DNA of 64,000 nt from Glaciecola sp. KUL10 (GCF_003203515.1 NZ_BGNG01000007.1:148582-212581), one strand, 5' to 3'. Positions 1 through 9,348 are shown, counted from the first letter of the stretch. The notes: generated from the letters alone by a model not told the origin. Translations and numbers: made by a program.

Positions 1-1626
1 CTGCAAGGGCCTAAACCCTTTGCGGCAAGCTACTCTGGGGAGCATGTCGCGGGGACAGAGTTTGTAATTGGTGCTTTGTTTGTCTCATGGGGTGTCGGAG
101 CTGCTGATATTCTTATCGGTTTGTTATTTGGAAACTTACTTGCAGTGTTAACTTGGGGGCTGATAACCGCGCCAATTGCTACAGATACGCGGCTCACCCT
201 ATATGCTTATCTAGAAAAAATCGCTGGGCCCGGCACGATAAAACTCTATAGCGTCGTAAATGGAATATTATTTTGTGTACTTGCTGGCGCCATGATAACA
301 GTCTCTGCCTCAGCAGTGCGTATTTTGTTCGGTATTGAAGACCAAGTTGGTTATTTACCCAGTGATTGGCGTTTTGTTCTCGTTGTTCTCGGGGTAGGGG
401 CCGTTGTTGTTTTTATGGCGGTCAAAGGTTTTAAGAAATTAGCTGCCTTTGCAGAAGTGTGCGCACCCTGGATGATTTTGATGTTCGTTGTTGGTGCTTT
501 AGTCATGATGCCCGTGACTGTTGCCGCGACCTCAGGCGTTGACGGTATAAGTAGCTTTAGTGATTTTCTAACTGTTGCAAGCGAATCAATATGGAAAGAT
601 ACCGAAGGTGATATTGGAATATGGCATGTAATCGCATTTGCATGGGTTGCCAATCTTGCAATGCATGGCAGTTTAGGTGATATGACTTTGCTGCGCTTTG
701 CGAAAAGCTCAAAATATGGTTACTTCTCAGCGTTAGGCATGTTCATTGGTCATTATATGGCCTGGATTTGTGCAGGTATTATGGGGGCTGGTGCGGCGAT
801 AATGCTCAATACAAGTATAACCGCAATTGATCCTGGTTCGGTCGCTTTCACTGCATTAGGTGCATCTGGTATTCTTGCTGTCATTATCGCGGGTTGGACA
901 ACTTCAAATCCAACCATTTACCGAGCTGGTTTGGCGTTTAGCTCTCTTAATCACGCTTGGGGAAGGACACGCGTTACAATAGTCGTTGGCATCATAACAA
1001 CCATCATTGCTTGCTCGCCTTTTGTATTTTCTGGTTTACTGGGATTTGTTGGTTATATGGGATTATTACTTGCCCCTGTCGGTGCAATAATTGTCACAGA
1101 GCACTGGCTCTTTAGTAGGATTGGATTAACTCGATACTGGTCTTCGTATAAAGGCAATACAACTAATTGGGCAGCATTTATCACTTGGATAGTATCAATG
1201 GTCGTGGGGATTGCAGTTGAGCAAGTTGGCTTGTTACACTTGTTCTTTATACTGATTCCGCTATGGATCTTTTCTACGCTTTTATACATTGTATTAGCCT
1301 CAGCAATGGGTGCAAAAGAAAAATACCCGCAAGCTGTTGACGCCGAAAAAGCTGAAGAGGCTCGCAAAGCCGAAGAAAAAGTGTTCTTGGCAAATGAAGT
1401 GTCAAATAACGCTACCAATGTTAAACACACACCGCTTAATTCAAATATTGCAAAATATATGTCTTGGTTAGCTTTGCTCGCATGCGCTTACATGGGGTTA
1501 ATGGCATATTTGAATCAAGAATCAAAAACGATCACCACGTGGCTAATCGTCCCCACCTTGGTTTATTTTGTGACAGCTACCTACGCTTATCTGAGTAATT
1601 CACAGACTGATGAAGAAGGCGTTTAG
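1..1626 (+). CDS. NCS1-type (purine-cytosine permease-like) transporter, 5' truncated
   Basis: The reading frame is open from the first base of the window (LQGPKPFAASYSG...), so the true start lies to the left; the first in-frame start-like codon is a TTG at 76. The protein is polytopic, with about twelve hydrophobic segments, a glycine-rich N-terminal helix pair and a charged Ala/Glu/Lys stretch near residues 425-445 before two last helices. The helix pattern resembles the NCS1 cytosine/purine permease family. It ends 9 bp before an FGGY sugar kinase on the same strand, so here it more likely imports a sugar such as L-rhamnose than a nucleobase. The family call is fairly firm; the substrate is inference from context. 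Confidence 0.75.
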   Translation: MQGPKPFAASYSGEHVAGTEFVIGALFVSWGVGAADILIGLLFGNLLAVLTWGLITAPIATDTRLTLYAYLEKIAGPGTIKLYSVVNGILFCVLAGAMITVSASAVRILFGIEDQVGYLPSDWRFVLVVLGVGAVVVFMAVKGFKKLAAFAEVCAPWMILMFVVGALVMMPVTVAATSGVDGISSFSDFLTVASESIWKDTEGDIGIWHVIAFAWVANLAMHGSLGDMTLLRFAKSSKYGYFSALGMFIGHYMAWICAGIMGAGAAIMLNTSITAIDPGSVAFTALGASGILAVIIAGWTTSNPTIYRAGLAFSSLNHAWGRTRVTIVVGIITTIIACSPFVFSGLLGFVGYMGLLLAPVGAIIVTEHWLFSRIGLTRYWSSYKGNTTNWAAFITWIVSMVVGIAVEQVGLLHLFFILIPLWIFSTLLYIVLASAMGAKEKYPQAVDAEKAEEARKAEEKVFLANEVSNNATNVKHTPLNSNIAKYMSWLALLACAYMGLMAYLNQESKTITTWLIVPTLVYFVTATYAYLSNSQTDEEGV

Positions 1627-1635
1627 AGCGGTATA

Positions 1636-3051
1636 ATGAATAATATAGAGAAATGCACATCGGGCAAGCAATATAGTTTAATTATCGATATCGGAAAAAC
1701 CCATGTAAAGCTGCACGTACTCAATAGTATTTTGGAATCAGTGTATTCTAGGCAAATGACGAACACGGTTAATTTGGAAGATATTTATCCCAGTGCGAAT
1801 ATAGGCAAACTTTGGCAGTGGTTATGTGAAAACATCCAAGTGTTAACCGCTGAATATTGTATAGCTAAAATGACCATTACGACACATGGCGCTACTGCAG
1901 CATTAATTGACAGAGAATCATCAAAAACTGATGGCTTAGTGTTACCTATACTTGATTATGAGCACACTGCAGTTTTTGATGAAACACCAGATTATCAAGC
2001 CTTTCGGCCTGACTTTGAAGAAACATATTCTCCTTCTTTGCCGGCTGGTTTGAATTTAGGGCGACAGCTGTTTTGGCTAAAGAAAAACTATCCTCAGCAG
2101 TTTAGTCAAGCAACCGATATTTTGATGTATCCCCAGTATTGGGCATGGCGCTTTACCGGCCAGCGCTTGTCCGAAATTACATCTTTAGGTTGTCACACGG
2201 ATCTTTGGTCGGTCAGGCACAATGATTACTCTAAACTTGTCAAAAAACTTGAATGCACAGACATGTTTCCTGAATTGCAACCTGCTTGGCAAAACTGCGG
2301 AAAAGTTCATACAGAACTGTGTGAATCTCTTGGGCTTGATCAAGATTGCCAGTTTTTCAGTGGTTTGCATGATAGTAATGCTAGCTTCTTACGCTATCGC
2401 TTGGCGAACGGAGATAAACCATTTATTGTCATTTCTACGGGTACTTGGACAATTTTGATGGCATCTCAAGTCAAGTTAAGTAACTTGAGTGCGAATAAAG
2501 ACATGCTAGCAAATGTAGACGCTCTAAGCACCCCTATTGCTTGTGCAAGGTTTATGGGGGGGAGAGAGTTTGAATTGATATGTGAACAAGCTGGGTCTTG
2601 GCTTGGCGAACAGTTTGATGTTTTATCGTTGCAAGGTGTTATTGACCAAGGTGTGTTTGCTTTACCAGACTTTAGTGGGGGCTCTGGTCCATTTGGCGGC
2701 CAAGCTTCATCAATTCTTGGAGCGGTTGATAAAGTAAGTGGTATTGCACTAGCAACACTGTATTGCGCACTGATGATCGATTATCAACTTAATACGCTCC
2801 AAGCCAAGGGAAATATAATTATTGAAGGGGCCTTTCTGAAGAATCCATTACTTTGCGCGACACTGGGGCAACTTCGGCCTGAGCAAAAAATTCTGCTTTC
2901 TAAAGATGCCACTGGTACGGTTGTTGGAGCCGGTTATTTAACGGATTGGGGTAATTTAGATACGAATGTCGAGCTCAGCGAATCAAAACCTATCAAGTTA
3001 AATGGTTTGGATGATTATCGAAAGAAATGGCTTAGACTTGTTGAACACTAA
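1636..3051 (+). CDS. FGGY-family carbohydrate kinase (rhamnulokinase-like)
   Basis: ATP-dependent cytoplasmic sugar kinase. The N-terminal phosphate-1 motif is IIDIGKTHVKLHV (about residues 17-29). A second actin-like domain carries STGTW near residue 267 and GGSGPFGGQ near 345. Its 471 aa are normal for FGGY kinases. It starts 9 bp after the permease and is probably co-transcribed with it. In a locus that also has rhamnosidases, rhamnose mutarotase and lactate oxidation, L-rhamnulose is the likeliest substrate, but FGGY kinases for fuculose, xylulose or gluconate look much alike. No isomerase or aldolase gene is visible; they may lie left of the window. Confidence 0.8.
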   Translation: MNNIEKCTSGKQYSLIIDIGKTHVKLHVLNSILESVYSRQMTNTVNLEDIYPSANIGKLWQWLCENIQVLTAEYCIAKMTITTHGATAALIDRESSKTDGLVLPILDYEHTAVFDETPDYQAFRPDFEETYSPSLPAGLNLGRQLFWLKKNYPQQFSQATDILMYPQYWAWRFTGQRLSEITSLGCHTDLWSVRHNDYSKLVKKLECTDMFPELQPAWQNCGKVHTELCESLGLDQDCQFFSGLHDSNASFLRYRLANGDKPFIVISTGTWTILMASQVKLSNLSANKDMLANVDALSTPIACARFMGGREFELICEQAGSWLGEQFDVLSLQGVIDQGVFALPDFSGGSGPFGGQASSILGAVDKVSGIALATLYCALMIDYQLNTLQAKGNIIIEGAFLKNPLLCATLGQLRPEQKILLSKDATGTVVGAGYLTDWGNLDTNVELSESKPIKLNGLDDYRKKWLRLVEH

Positions 3052-3073
3052 ACCGAAATTTTAACCGTGTAAA

Positions 3074-3089
3074 AGGGGAAACATCCCCT
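3074..3089. terminator. weak hairpin between convergent kinase and regulator genes
   Basis: AGGGG and CCCCT arms are separated by AAACAT and followed by CTTAAAAT. The stem is only 5 bp and there is no clean T-run, so termination is a guess based on its place between two convergent genes. Confidence 0.3.
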
Positions 3090-3105
3090 CTTAAAATATA
3101 ACATC

Positions 3106-3933
3106 CTAGCTGTCAACTGCTTCAACAACGATGACTTCGACCCCTTTACTTTCGAAAAACGCAATGTCTTCATTGGATGCATCAGAGTCAGTAATTAAAA
3201 TGTCTACGTCACTCAATGGGCAAAAGACAAAATTACTCTTGTTTCCAAACTTAGAACTATCAGCCAAAATGACGAGTTTCTCTGCTTGTTTTTTTAGTTT
3301 TTGTTCTGAGCGTATCAACAATGGATCTGACTCCATCACCCCAAACTTGCCTATGCCAGGCGTTCCCATAAACATCATACTGCCGTAATAATACTCGGTG
3401 CAGTCATTGTCGTATGAACTTAAAATAATGCCTTGTTCTCTGTATATTTCACCGCCGGGTAAGGTTACTTGGTTATCGCTATTCTCTGTTATATGGTTAG
3501 CAAGCACAAAGGAATTGGTGAGGATGTTTAAGTCAAGTTTAGGTAAAAACTCTCCCATCATGTAAGTCGAACTGCCACCATTTATGATGATTGAGTCGCC
3601 ATCAGAACATAGCTCAACTGCTCTCTCAGCTATGCGCTTTTTAGTCTCGGAACGTTTCGTTTTGTCTACCATAAACGCTGAGCTGGCAATATGTTTCTTT
3701 TTCGGCTTGCTATTGATAGATTCGGCTCCGCCGCGAATTTTGTTGATTTCATTGCGTTGAGCCATCTTTGTGATGTCGCGTCTGATCGTTGCTTCTGAAG
3801 TATTTAGTTTTTCGGTTAAGCTGCGTACACTCGCAAATTGTTGTTGATCTAGAATGTCCTTGATCAATTGCTGCCTGTGCTTCTCTAACATTGGTAAGCC
3901 TTTCTCTGAGATACTACTAACTGTTGTTTTCAT
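3106..3933 (-). CDS. DeoR/GlpR-family transcriptional regulator
   Basis: An N-terminal winged helix-turn-helix (SVRSLTEKLNTSEATIRRDI, typical DeoR) is followed by a C-terminal sugar-phosphate-sensing domain with the family's NGGSSTYMMGEFLP and ADSSKFG motifs. Two starts are plausible: 3933 (AAGG 8 bases upstream) and an inner ATG at 3891 (AAAGG 7 bases upstream). The inner one gives 261 aa and puts MLEKHRQQLI at the N-terminus, as is usual for the family. The gene diverges from kduD and is the only transcription factor in the window, so it is the main candidate for the 10-bp-phased TCA/TGA arrays. The inducer is unknown; a phosphorylated rhamnose or uronate intermediate would fit. Confidence 0.88.
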   Translation of the reverse strand: MKTTVSSISEKGLPMLEKHRQQLIKDILDQQQFASVRSLTEKLNTSEATIRRDITKMAQRNEINKIRGGAESINSKPKKKHIASSAFMVDKTKRSETKKRIAERAVELCSDGDSIIINGGSSTYMMGEFLPKLDLNILTNSFVLANHITENSDNQVTLPGGEIYREQGIILSSYDNDCTEYYYGSMMFMGTPGIGKFGVMESDPLLIRSEQKLKKQAEKLVILADSSKFGNKSNFVFCPLSDVDILITDSDASNEDIAFFESKGVEVIVVEAVDS

Positions 3934-4331
3934 TTTCTTGACCTTATTCTAGTCGGCAACTTTGTATATGTACACTTCTAATATATCTTAGCGCAATCTG
4001 AACTAAAATGATAAAAAATGTTTAAATGTGAGTGTTGATGTTTGTTTTCAATCAGTTTTTTTATAGGGGTTTTTAGCATTTTGATAACATTTATGTAACT
4101 TTCATGAGTGTAATGATTTGATTTTAAGATGTTTTATGCTTTTCTGCTTCACTCTTTTTTGGGTCAATTTAAGTCTTAATGCTTCATTTACAATCATTTT
4201 TGAAAAGGTTAACCTATTGCCCTATGAAAAATAGAAGTAAGGCTTTAAGTATCTTACACAGATAAACAGTAAGTCTTCGAATTTTCTATCTTACGTACGC
4301 AAGTACAATTAACTAAATTTCGGAAAAAATT
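3934..4331. other. divergent intergenic region between regulator and kduD
   Basis: 398 bp with no credible gene. It must hold the promoters of the DeoR-type gene and of kduDI. It is strongly AT-rich and contains the phased TC(A/T) array at 4164-4199. A short palindrome, TGTATATGTACA, lies at about 3963-3974 close to the regulator start. Confidence 0.6.
4164..4199. promoter_or_regulatory. 10-bp-phased TCA array upstream of kduD
   Basis: TCAATT (4164), TCTTAA (4174), TCATTT (4184) and TCATTT (4194) occur at an exact 10-bp period, 133 bp before the kduD start. The same pattern precedes ten other promoter regions in the window. Face-of-helix repeats suggest cooperative binding of one regulator. 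Confidence 0.5.
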
Positions 4332-5105
4332 ATGCAGGATTATTTGGTCAAGCAGTTTGGTTTAAGCGGTAAAGTTGCCATTGTAACAGGAGCGACACGA
4401 GGCCTCGGTCAAGCAATGGCAATAGCACTTGGAGAGGCTGGCGCAACAGTTGTGGTCGTAGGTTCTAGAATAGAAAACTTATCAGATACCGTTAATATAT
4501 TAGAAGATAAAAATATCCCCTTTCTAGCACTTGCGTGTAATCAAAGCGACGGTGAACAAATCATTAAGGTGGTAAACGATAGCATTGCTAAGTTTGGTAA
4601 GATCGATATTTTGGTCAATAATGCTGGCACGATCAAGCGTTCTCCAGCCCACGAGTTTTCTGACGAAGACTGGGATGAAGTCATCAATGTGAATTTAAAC
4701 GGTGTATTCAAGTTTTGTCGTGAAGTCGGCAAACATATGCTGACACAGGGATCTGGAAAGATTATAAACATAGCTTCATTACTAAGCTTTTCAGGCGGTA
4801 TCACAGTGCCTGCCTATGCAGCAAGCAAAGGCGGTGTCGCTCAGTTAACAAAAGCGTTAGCAAATGAATGGGCCAGTGCTGGTGTTCAGGTAAATGCAAT
4901 TGCGCCAGGCTATTTTGAAACGGACAACACCTATAACTTGCGTCAGGATACCGAGAGACATACGAGTATCACCGCAAGAATTCCAACCGGAGAGTGGGGA
5001 AAGCCAGAAGATCTCGCTGGTGCAACAGTTTTCCTGTCTAGTAAAGCATCTGATTACATGAACGGTCATATCATGCTTGTTGATGGCGGGTGGATGGCCC
5101 GTTAA
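4332..5105 (+). CDS. kduD: 2-dehydro-3-deoxy-D-gluconate 5-dehydrogenase KduD
   Basis: Cytoplasmic short-chain dehydrogenase that interconverts 2,5-diketo-3-deoxygluconate and 2-keto-3-deoxygluconate with NAD(H), the step after KduI in unsaturated-uronate catabolism. The nucleotide motif TGATRGLG is at residues 19-26, NNAG at about 96-99, and the catalytic set is Ser149, Tyr162 and Lys166 (YAASK). Its 257 aa match the family. It is followed 48 bp later by kduI, which supports the specific KduD call among SDR proteins. The 4-deoxy-5-keto-uronate substrate would come from GH105 action on lyase products. Confidence 0.92.
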   Translation: MQDYLVKQFGLSGKVAIVTGATRGLGQAMAIALGEAGATVVVVGSRIENLSDTVNILEDKNIPFLALACNQSDGEQIIKVVNDSIAKFGKIDILVNNAGTIKRSPAHEFSDEDWDEVINVNLNGVFKFCREVGKHMLTQGSGKIINIASLLSFSGGITVPAYAASKGGVAQLTKALANEWASAGVQVNAIAPGYFETDNTYNLRQDTERHTSITARIPTGEWGKPEDLAGATVFLSSKASDYMNGHIMLVDGGWMAR

Positions 5106-5153
5106 GCTCATTCTAATGCCAATAAAAAAGCATATTTAAAGTAAGGAACAAGC

Positions 5154-5984
5154 ATGGAATTCATGTTTTCTGCAGATAAAAGAAGTTACAAAGATATGCG
5201 CAACGATGAGTTGCGCGAGGCGTTCGTCACTGCTCCATTGTTCAGTGAAGGAAAGGTCAACCTGACTTATACAGACGTTGATCGTGGATTAGTAGGCGGA
5301 ATAATGCCAACCGAAGAAAAGCTTATATTGCCCACTCACAAAGAGCTTGCATCGGATTACTTTTGCCAACGTCGAGAAGCGGGTGTTATCAACATAGGCG
5401 GCAGTGGCAGTATTACCGTTGATGGTGAAACATACAGCATGCTCAACAAAGACAGTCTATATATCGCAAAAGAAAGTAAGGTAGTTGAATTTTCATCTGA
5501 TAATGTGTCAGAACCCGCAAAATTTTACCTTGTGTCATATCCGGCCCATAGAGTGACAAAAACAGTCCATGTACCTAAAAGCAAAGCGCAAACAGTCGCT
5601 CTTGGGTCACAAGAGACGTCCAACGAGCGAACAATATTCCAATCGATTCGACCAGGCATTGTGGATAGCTGCCAACTTGTAATGGGCATCACTGAACTAA
5701 AACCTGGGAGCGTTTGGAATACAAAGCCGCCACATACGCATTTTAGACGTACTGAAATTTACATGTATTTTGATTTACCTAAAGAAGAAAGAGTCTTTCA
5801 CTTAATGGGTGAGCCTTCAGAGGTGCGTTCATTGTCTCTTCCAAGTGAAGTCGCAATCGCTTCACCCATGTGGTCAATTCACAGTGGTGTAGGCACCACC
5901 AACTACACTTTTGTGTGGGCAATGGGTGGCGAAAATCAAGAGTTTGATGATATGGATCACATTCAGGTTTCTGACCTTAAATAA
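5154..5984 (+). CDS. kduI: 5-keto-4-deoxyuronate isomerase KduI
   Basis: Zinc-dependent cupin isomerase that converts 4-deoxy-L-threo-5-hexosulose uronate to 2,5-diketo-3-deoxygluconate in the cytoplasm. The metal site is visible as His194, His196 (PPHTHFRRTE), Glu201 and His243 (WSIHSG). This is the E. coli pattern shifted by two residues. Its 276 aa compare with about 278 for the family. An AAGGA ribosome site lies 7 bases before the ATG. It forms an operon with kduD. The next enzymes, a KDG kinase and aldolase, are not in the window. Confidence 0.95.
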   Translation: MEFMFSADKRSYKDMRNDELREAFVTAPLFSEGKVNLTYTDVDRGLVGGIMPTEEKLILPTHKELASDYFCQRREAGVINIGGSGSITVDGETYSMLNKDSLYIAKESKVVEFSSDNVSEPAKFYLVSYPAHRVTKTVHVPKSKAQTVALGSQETSNERTIFQSIRPGIVDSCQLVMGITELKPGSVWNTKPPHTHFRRTEIYMYFDLPKEERVFHLMGEPSEVRSLSLPSEVAIASPMWSIHSGVGTTNYTFVWAMGGENQEFDDMDHIQVSDLK

Positions 5985-5985
5985 T

Positions 5986-6005
5986 GGCCAGGGTGCACCA
6001 TGGCC
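5986..6005. repeat. 20-bp imperfect palindrome after kduI
   Basis: GGCCA, G, GGTGCACC, A, TGGCC: one mismatched pair in an otherwise perfect dyad, two bases after the kduI stop codon. It could fold as a hairpin that stabilises or ends the kduDI transcript, or be a dimeric protein-binding site. No T-run follows. Confidence 0.35.
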
Positions 6006-6141
6006 CGTCCCTTTGTCGTTTCAAGCTGATACCATTGAGGCGACTTTGCTACTTTTTGTCTTTAGTACTTCATAATCACATCCTCATCACCACTTCATCA
6101 ATTTTTAACTGATGATTATTCAATAAAAACTATGTTTTTAG

Positions 6142-6187
6142 TCATTAATGCAAATAATGTGTCAAATTAAATCAAAAAGTATCAAAA
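6142..6187. promoter_or_regulatory. 10-bp-phased TCA array upstream of first sulfatase operon
   Basis: TCA occurs at 6142, 6162 (TCAAAT), 6172 (TCAAAA) and 6182 (TCAAAA), all in one 10-bp register, with TCTTTT at 6192 continuing it. The array ends 143 bp before the sulfatase start at 6330. The core resembles those at 43693-43708 and 34110-34125. Confidence 0.55.
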
Positions 6188-6329
6188 TAAGTCTTTTGAA
6201 GCGGCGGTAGTTAATGTAAACTAACTGTTAAATTTAAAGATGAAAACGTTACAAGGGGGTTACGGCCTCTTGATTCAAGATGTTTCGGTTTAAAAATGCA
6301 AAATTAGTATCTTTAGGGTAACAATAAAT

Positions 6330-7742
6330 ATGAAGTTCAAAAATTATCGTCTATTCGGTGCTTTAGTCACCTCTTTAGCCTTAATCTCTGTAGCAGCAAC
6401 TTCTCTGGCAGAAGAGAAACCCAATATCATTTTTATACTTGCAGATGACCTTGGGTTCAATCAGGTTGGTGCGTATGGGGATACCGTAATCAAAACGCCC
6501 AATATAGATCAGATGGCAAAAAATGGTATTCGGTTTGACCAAGCATACTCTGGCAATACTGTGTGTTCTCCATCTCGTGTCTCTCTTTTTACCGGTCGTG
6601 ATGGCCGTTACATGAGTAATAATTCAAATACTGTCCAGTTGGAAGAAATTGATATCACAATGGCACATGTGCTTAAACATGCTAACTATGACACAGCGCT
6701 ATTCGGAAAATACTCTATTGGTTCAAAAATGGGCGTGACAGATCCTCTTGCTATGGGCTTTGATACTTGGTATGGAATGTATTCAATTTTGGAAGGCCAT
6801 AGACAATACCCTCATATACTTTGGAGAGATGGAGTTAAAGAACGCATTAGAGAAAATGAAGGCGGCAAGAAAGGTGCATATGCCCCTGAACTTTTTACTA
6901 ACGAGACTATCGATTACATAAATCAGGAAAGAGACAATCCGTTTTTTGTAATGCTTGCCTATACGATTCCCCATGCTGATTTAGCCGTCCCAGAAAAATA
7001 CAGTGATATGTATGATTTGGAAGAAACGCCGTATTTGGGCATGCAAAATGGTGAGCCAACTGATAAGTACGCTTGGTATTACCCCGAGCCTGTTGATAAA
7101 CCAAATGCAGTAATGGCAGGAATGGTTAGTGCGCTTGATGACTATGTGGGAAAAATAATAAAAGCGCTTGAAGAGGCGGGGGAATTAGACAATACCATTA
7201 TTATTTTCTCATCAGACAATGGACCTCATGATGAAGGCGGGGCAGATCCAGACTTCTTTAAAGCTTCTTCTCCTTATAAAGGGCAAAAGCGTGACTTATA
7301 CGATGGTGGTATCCATGTTCCGATGATTATCCAATGGCCCGAAAAAATTAAAAAAGGCCGTGTTGATAATACCCCTTGGGCTTTTCATGATGTGCTCCCA
7401 ACATTGGCAGATATCGCTGACGTAAATTTAGATATGGTCCCGCGTGTGCGCACTAACGGTGAATCGATCAAAGATTTACTGAATGATAGTCCGGTCCAAA
7501 TGCCAGAGCGCATGCTTTATTGGGAATTCTCTAAACAAGTCGGAGACCCTAATTCTGGGGTCATTGGTGATACTTATCAAGCGGCAAGACGAGGTGATTG
7601 GAAAGCAGTTCGTTATGGGTTTGATGCACCACTTGAGTTGTACAACATAACGAAAGATCCTAATGAATCTAAAAACCTAGTCAACTCAAAGCCCGCACTA
7701 AGCGAAGAGTTTTTAAAGCTATTTGAAAAGTATAAAAACTAA
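6330..7742 (+). CDS. exported type I (formylglycine) sulfatase
   Basis: Hydrolyses sulfate esters, here probably on ulvan oligosaccharides. A Sec signal peptide covers residues 1-27 (LALISVAATSLA). The alkaline-phosphatase-fold metal motif ILADDLG is at about 36-42. The formylglycine motif CSPSR starts at Cys79, and a second metal motif, SSDNG, lies near residue 292. Its 470 aa are normal for the S1 family. It is first in an operon with a PL25-like lyase and GH105, 86 bp before the lyase start. The sulfate position it removes cannot be read from sequence. No sulfatase-maturating enzyme is present in the window. Confidence 0.92.
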   Translation: MKFKNYRLFGALVTSLALISVAATSLAEEKPNIIFILADDLGFNQVGAYGDTVIKTPNIDQMAKNGIRFDQAYSGNTVCSPSRVSLFTGRDGRYMSNNSNTVQLEEIDITMAHVLKHANYDTALFGKYSIGSKMGVTDPLAMGFDTWYGMYSILEGHRQYPHILWRDGVKERIRENEGGKKGAYAPELFTNETIDYINQERDNPFFVMLAYTIPHADLAVPEKYSDMYDLEETPYLGMQNGEPTDKYAWYYPEPVDKPNAVMAGMVSALDDYVGKIIKALEEAGELDNTIIIFSSDNGPHDEGGADPDFFKASSPYKGQKRDLYDGGIHVPMIIQWPEKIKKGRVDNTPWAFHDVLPTLADIADVNLDMVPRVRTNGESIKDLLNDSPVQMPERMLYWEFSKQVGDPNSGVIGDTYQAARRGDWKAVRYGFDAPLELYNITKDPNESKNLVNSKPALSEEFLKLFEKYKN

Positions 7743-7765
7743 GCTCTAGTCCTCAATTTTTGTTT

Positions 7766-7795
7766 ACTAAATGGATACTAACGCATCCATTTAGT
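7766..7795. repeat. stem-loop between sulfatase and PL25-like lyase genes
   Basis: ACTAAATGGAT and ATCCATTTAGT form an 11-bp perfect stem with an 8-base loop, 24 bp after the sulfatase stop and 33 bp before the lyase ATG. There is no T-run on the coding strand, so an mRNA processing or stability element is more likely than a terminator. Confidence 0.5.
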
Positions 7796-7828
7796 ATTCC
7801 AACATACCATCTTGAAGGTGCAGTATTA

Positions 7829-9307
7829 ATGAAAAATACCTTAAATCGATATTCAACGCTTAAGCAGGTCGCCCACCTTAGCGCTTTTTTAATGCTAACT
7901 CTTACGCTCGGCGCGTGCGCAAAGTTAGACCGCGAAACCAAAACTAGTCACTCAATATCTACTGACTTAGTCGACCACTTTGCTGATAACGGAACGGGCA
8001 ACCCGCTAGCAGTTGTTCAGTATCCGGCTGGTGAATACCACGATGGCATTACTTATGTTTCTTATCAAGGTCCTTTTGAAGACCCTTATGTTGCTGCATA
8101 CAATCATGAATCGAAAGAATGGTTAGGTCCGTTTAGAGCGGGAACAAGCGAGTTAGGGCGTCGAGAAGGAAGAACGAAGTTTGATAATCATGGTAAGCCC
8201 ACTCTTTTAATAGATGATGAAGGTTATATTCACATCTTTTATGGCGGTCACGGAGGCGACAAACACCATGGTGACAACCCTTTAGGAAATGTTCATCACG
8301 GTGCTAATAAAAATTCAATTTCTAAGAGACCACTTGATATTTCAGAGTGGGAAGAAGTCGATAATATTTCCGTGTTCGGTACATACAACCAAGCTGTGAA
8401 AATGGACAACGGTGATATTTATCTTTTTTACCGTCATGGCGCTCATCGCAGTGATTGGGTTTATCAGTTGTCGACAGACAATGGTCGCACGTATTCTGAA
8501 CCGGTCTCGTTTTTAAAACATAAACGGCGGGACGATCTTAAAGCTGTTGACAGCTGGTATGCGTGGGCAAGACGCGGTCAAGGCGACGACATTATCGTTG
8601 GTTTTGATTATCACCTTTGCTGGGATGGAGGTGCAGGGGTTAATGGAAGAGGTCACACAACACAGCGGCACGATGCACACTATATGGTCTTTAACACAAA
8701 AACTGGCGTGTGGCGAAATGTGAAGGGAGAACAGCTAACAATGCCACTCACGCGAGAGCAAGCTGAGCAAAAGACACTGGCGCTAGACACCGGAGACTCA
8801 TGGACTTTTAACGGCACTGTTAATCTAGATAGTAATGGCTACCCGCATATTGCTATGAATTACGGAAAAGACTTAGGACATAAAACGGGAGGACCTAAGT
8901 TGACTCATCATATCAAGTGGGATGGCAAAACATGGTCTGATGGTATAAAAATCAATGGTCAAAAGTCAGGTATTTCTCGCGGAGACTTTATGTTTACACC
9001 CGATCAAAACATCCAGTATTTCTTATCTGAACAGGACGGTAAGGATGGTGTGATTTCTACTTGGACGAGTAATGATGGTGGAAAATCATTTGTCAAAACT
9101 AAAGAGTTATTGCGCAAACCAAAGGCTAGTTTTGCAACGACAGCGATCATCAAAAATTCGCATCCTGACGCACGTGTAATTGTAGGGGAACGCTCCAGTC
9201 TTACCCCCCATCGTAAGATATATTTAGTGGGAGAAAATGGTCCTATTCAGCGTCCGTTTAGTGATGCAACCCTACAAAAAGACACATCGACGTTTAAGAG
9301 CAAATAA
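7829..9307 (+). CDS. BNR_4 beta-propeller lipoprotein, PL25-like ulvan lyase
   Basis: Probable endo-acting lyase that beta-eliminates at uronate residues of ulvan and leaves unsaturated ends. The ATG at 7829 is preferred over one at 7760 because it has GAAGG upstream and gives a clean lipoprotein signal (LMLTLTLGAC, Cys30). The propeller keeps His121, His141, Tyr186 and Arg202. From memory, the PL25 enzyme PLSV_3936 uses His123, His143, Tyr188 and Arg204, so all four match with a constant offset of two. Its 492 aa are close to that enzyme. GH105, 41 bp downstream, would process its product. It is related to the gene at 30698. Confidence 0.82.
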   Translation: MKNTLNRYSTLKQVAHLSAFLMLTLTLGACAKLDRETKTSHSISTDLVDHFADNGTGNPLAVVQYPAGEYHDGITYVSYQGPFEDPYVAAYNHESKEWLGPFRAGTSELGRREGRTKFDNHGKPTLLIDDEGYIHIFYGGHGGDKHHGDNPLGNVHHGANKNSISKRPLDISEWEEVDNISVFGTYNQAVKMDNGDIYLFYRHGAHRSDWVYQLSTDNGRTYSEPVSFLKHKRRDDLKAVDSWYAWARRGQGDDIIVGFDYHLCWDGGAGVNGRGHTTQRHDAHYMVFNTKTGVWRNVKGEQLTMPLTREQAEQKTLALDTGDSWTFNGTVNLDSNGYPHIAMNYGKDLGHKTGGPKLTHHIKWDGKTWSDGIKINGQKSGISRGDFMFTPDQNIQYFLSEQDGKDGVISTWTSNDGGKSFVKTKELLRKPKASFATTAIIKNSHPDARVIVGERSSLTPHRKIYLVGENGPIQRPFSDATLQKDTSTFKSK

Positions 9308-9348
9308 AGTATTCAGTTTGAAAATTAATAAAATATTAGAGGTGTAAT

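Larger units (their letters stand above)
5985..6329. other. intergenic region between kduI and sulfatase operon
   Basis: 345 bp without a gene. It starts with a near-perfect 20-bp palindrome right after the kduI stop (5986-6005) and carries the phased TCA array at 6142-6187. The promoter of the 6330-10593 operon should lie here. Confidence 0.55.

Noticed and set aside
351..1430. Long minus-strand frames inside the permease gene
   Set aside because: Shadows of a GC-richer coding strand; no start signals, no family similarity.
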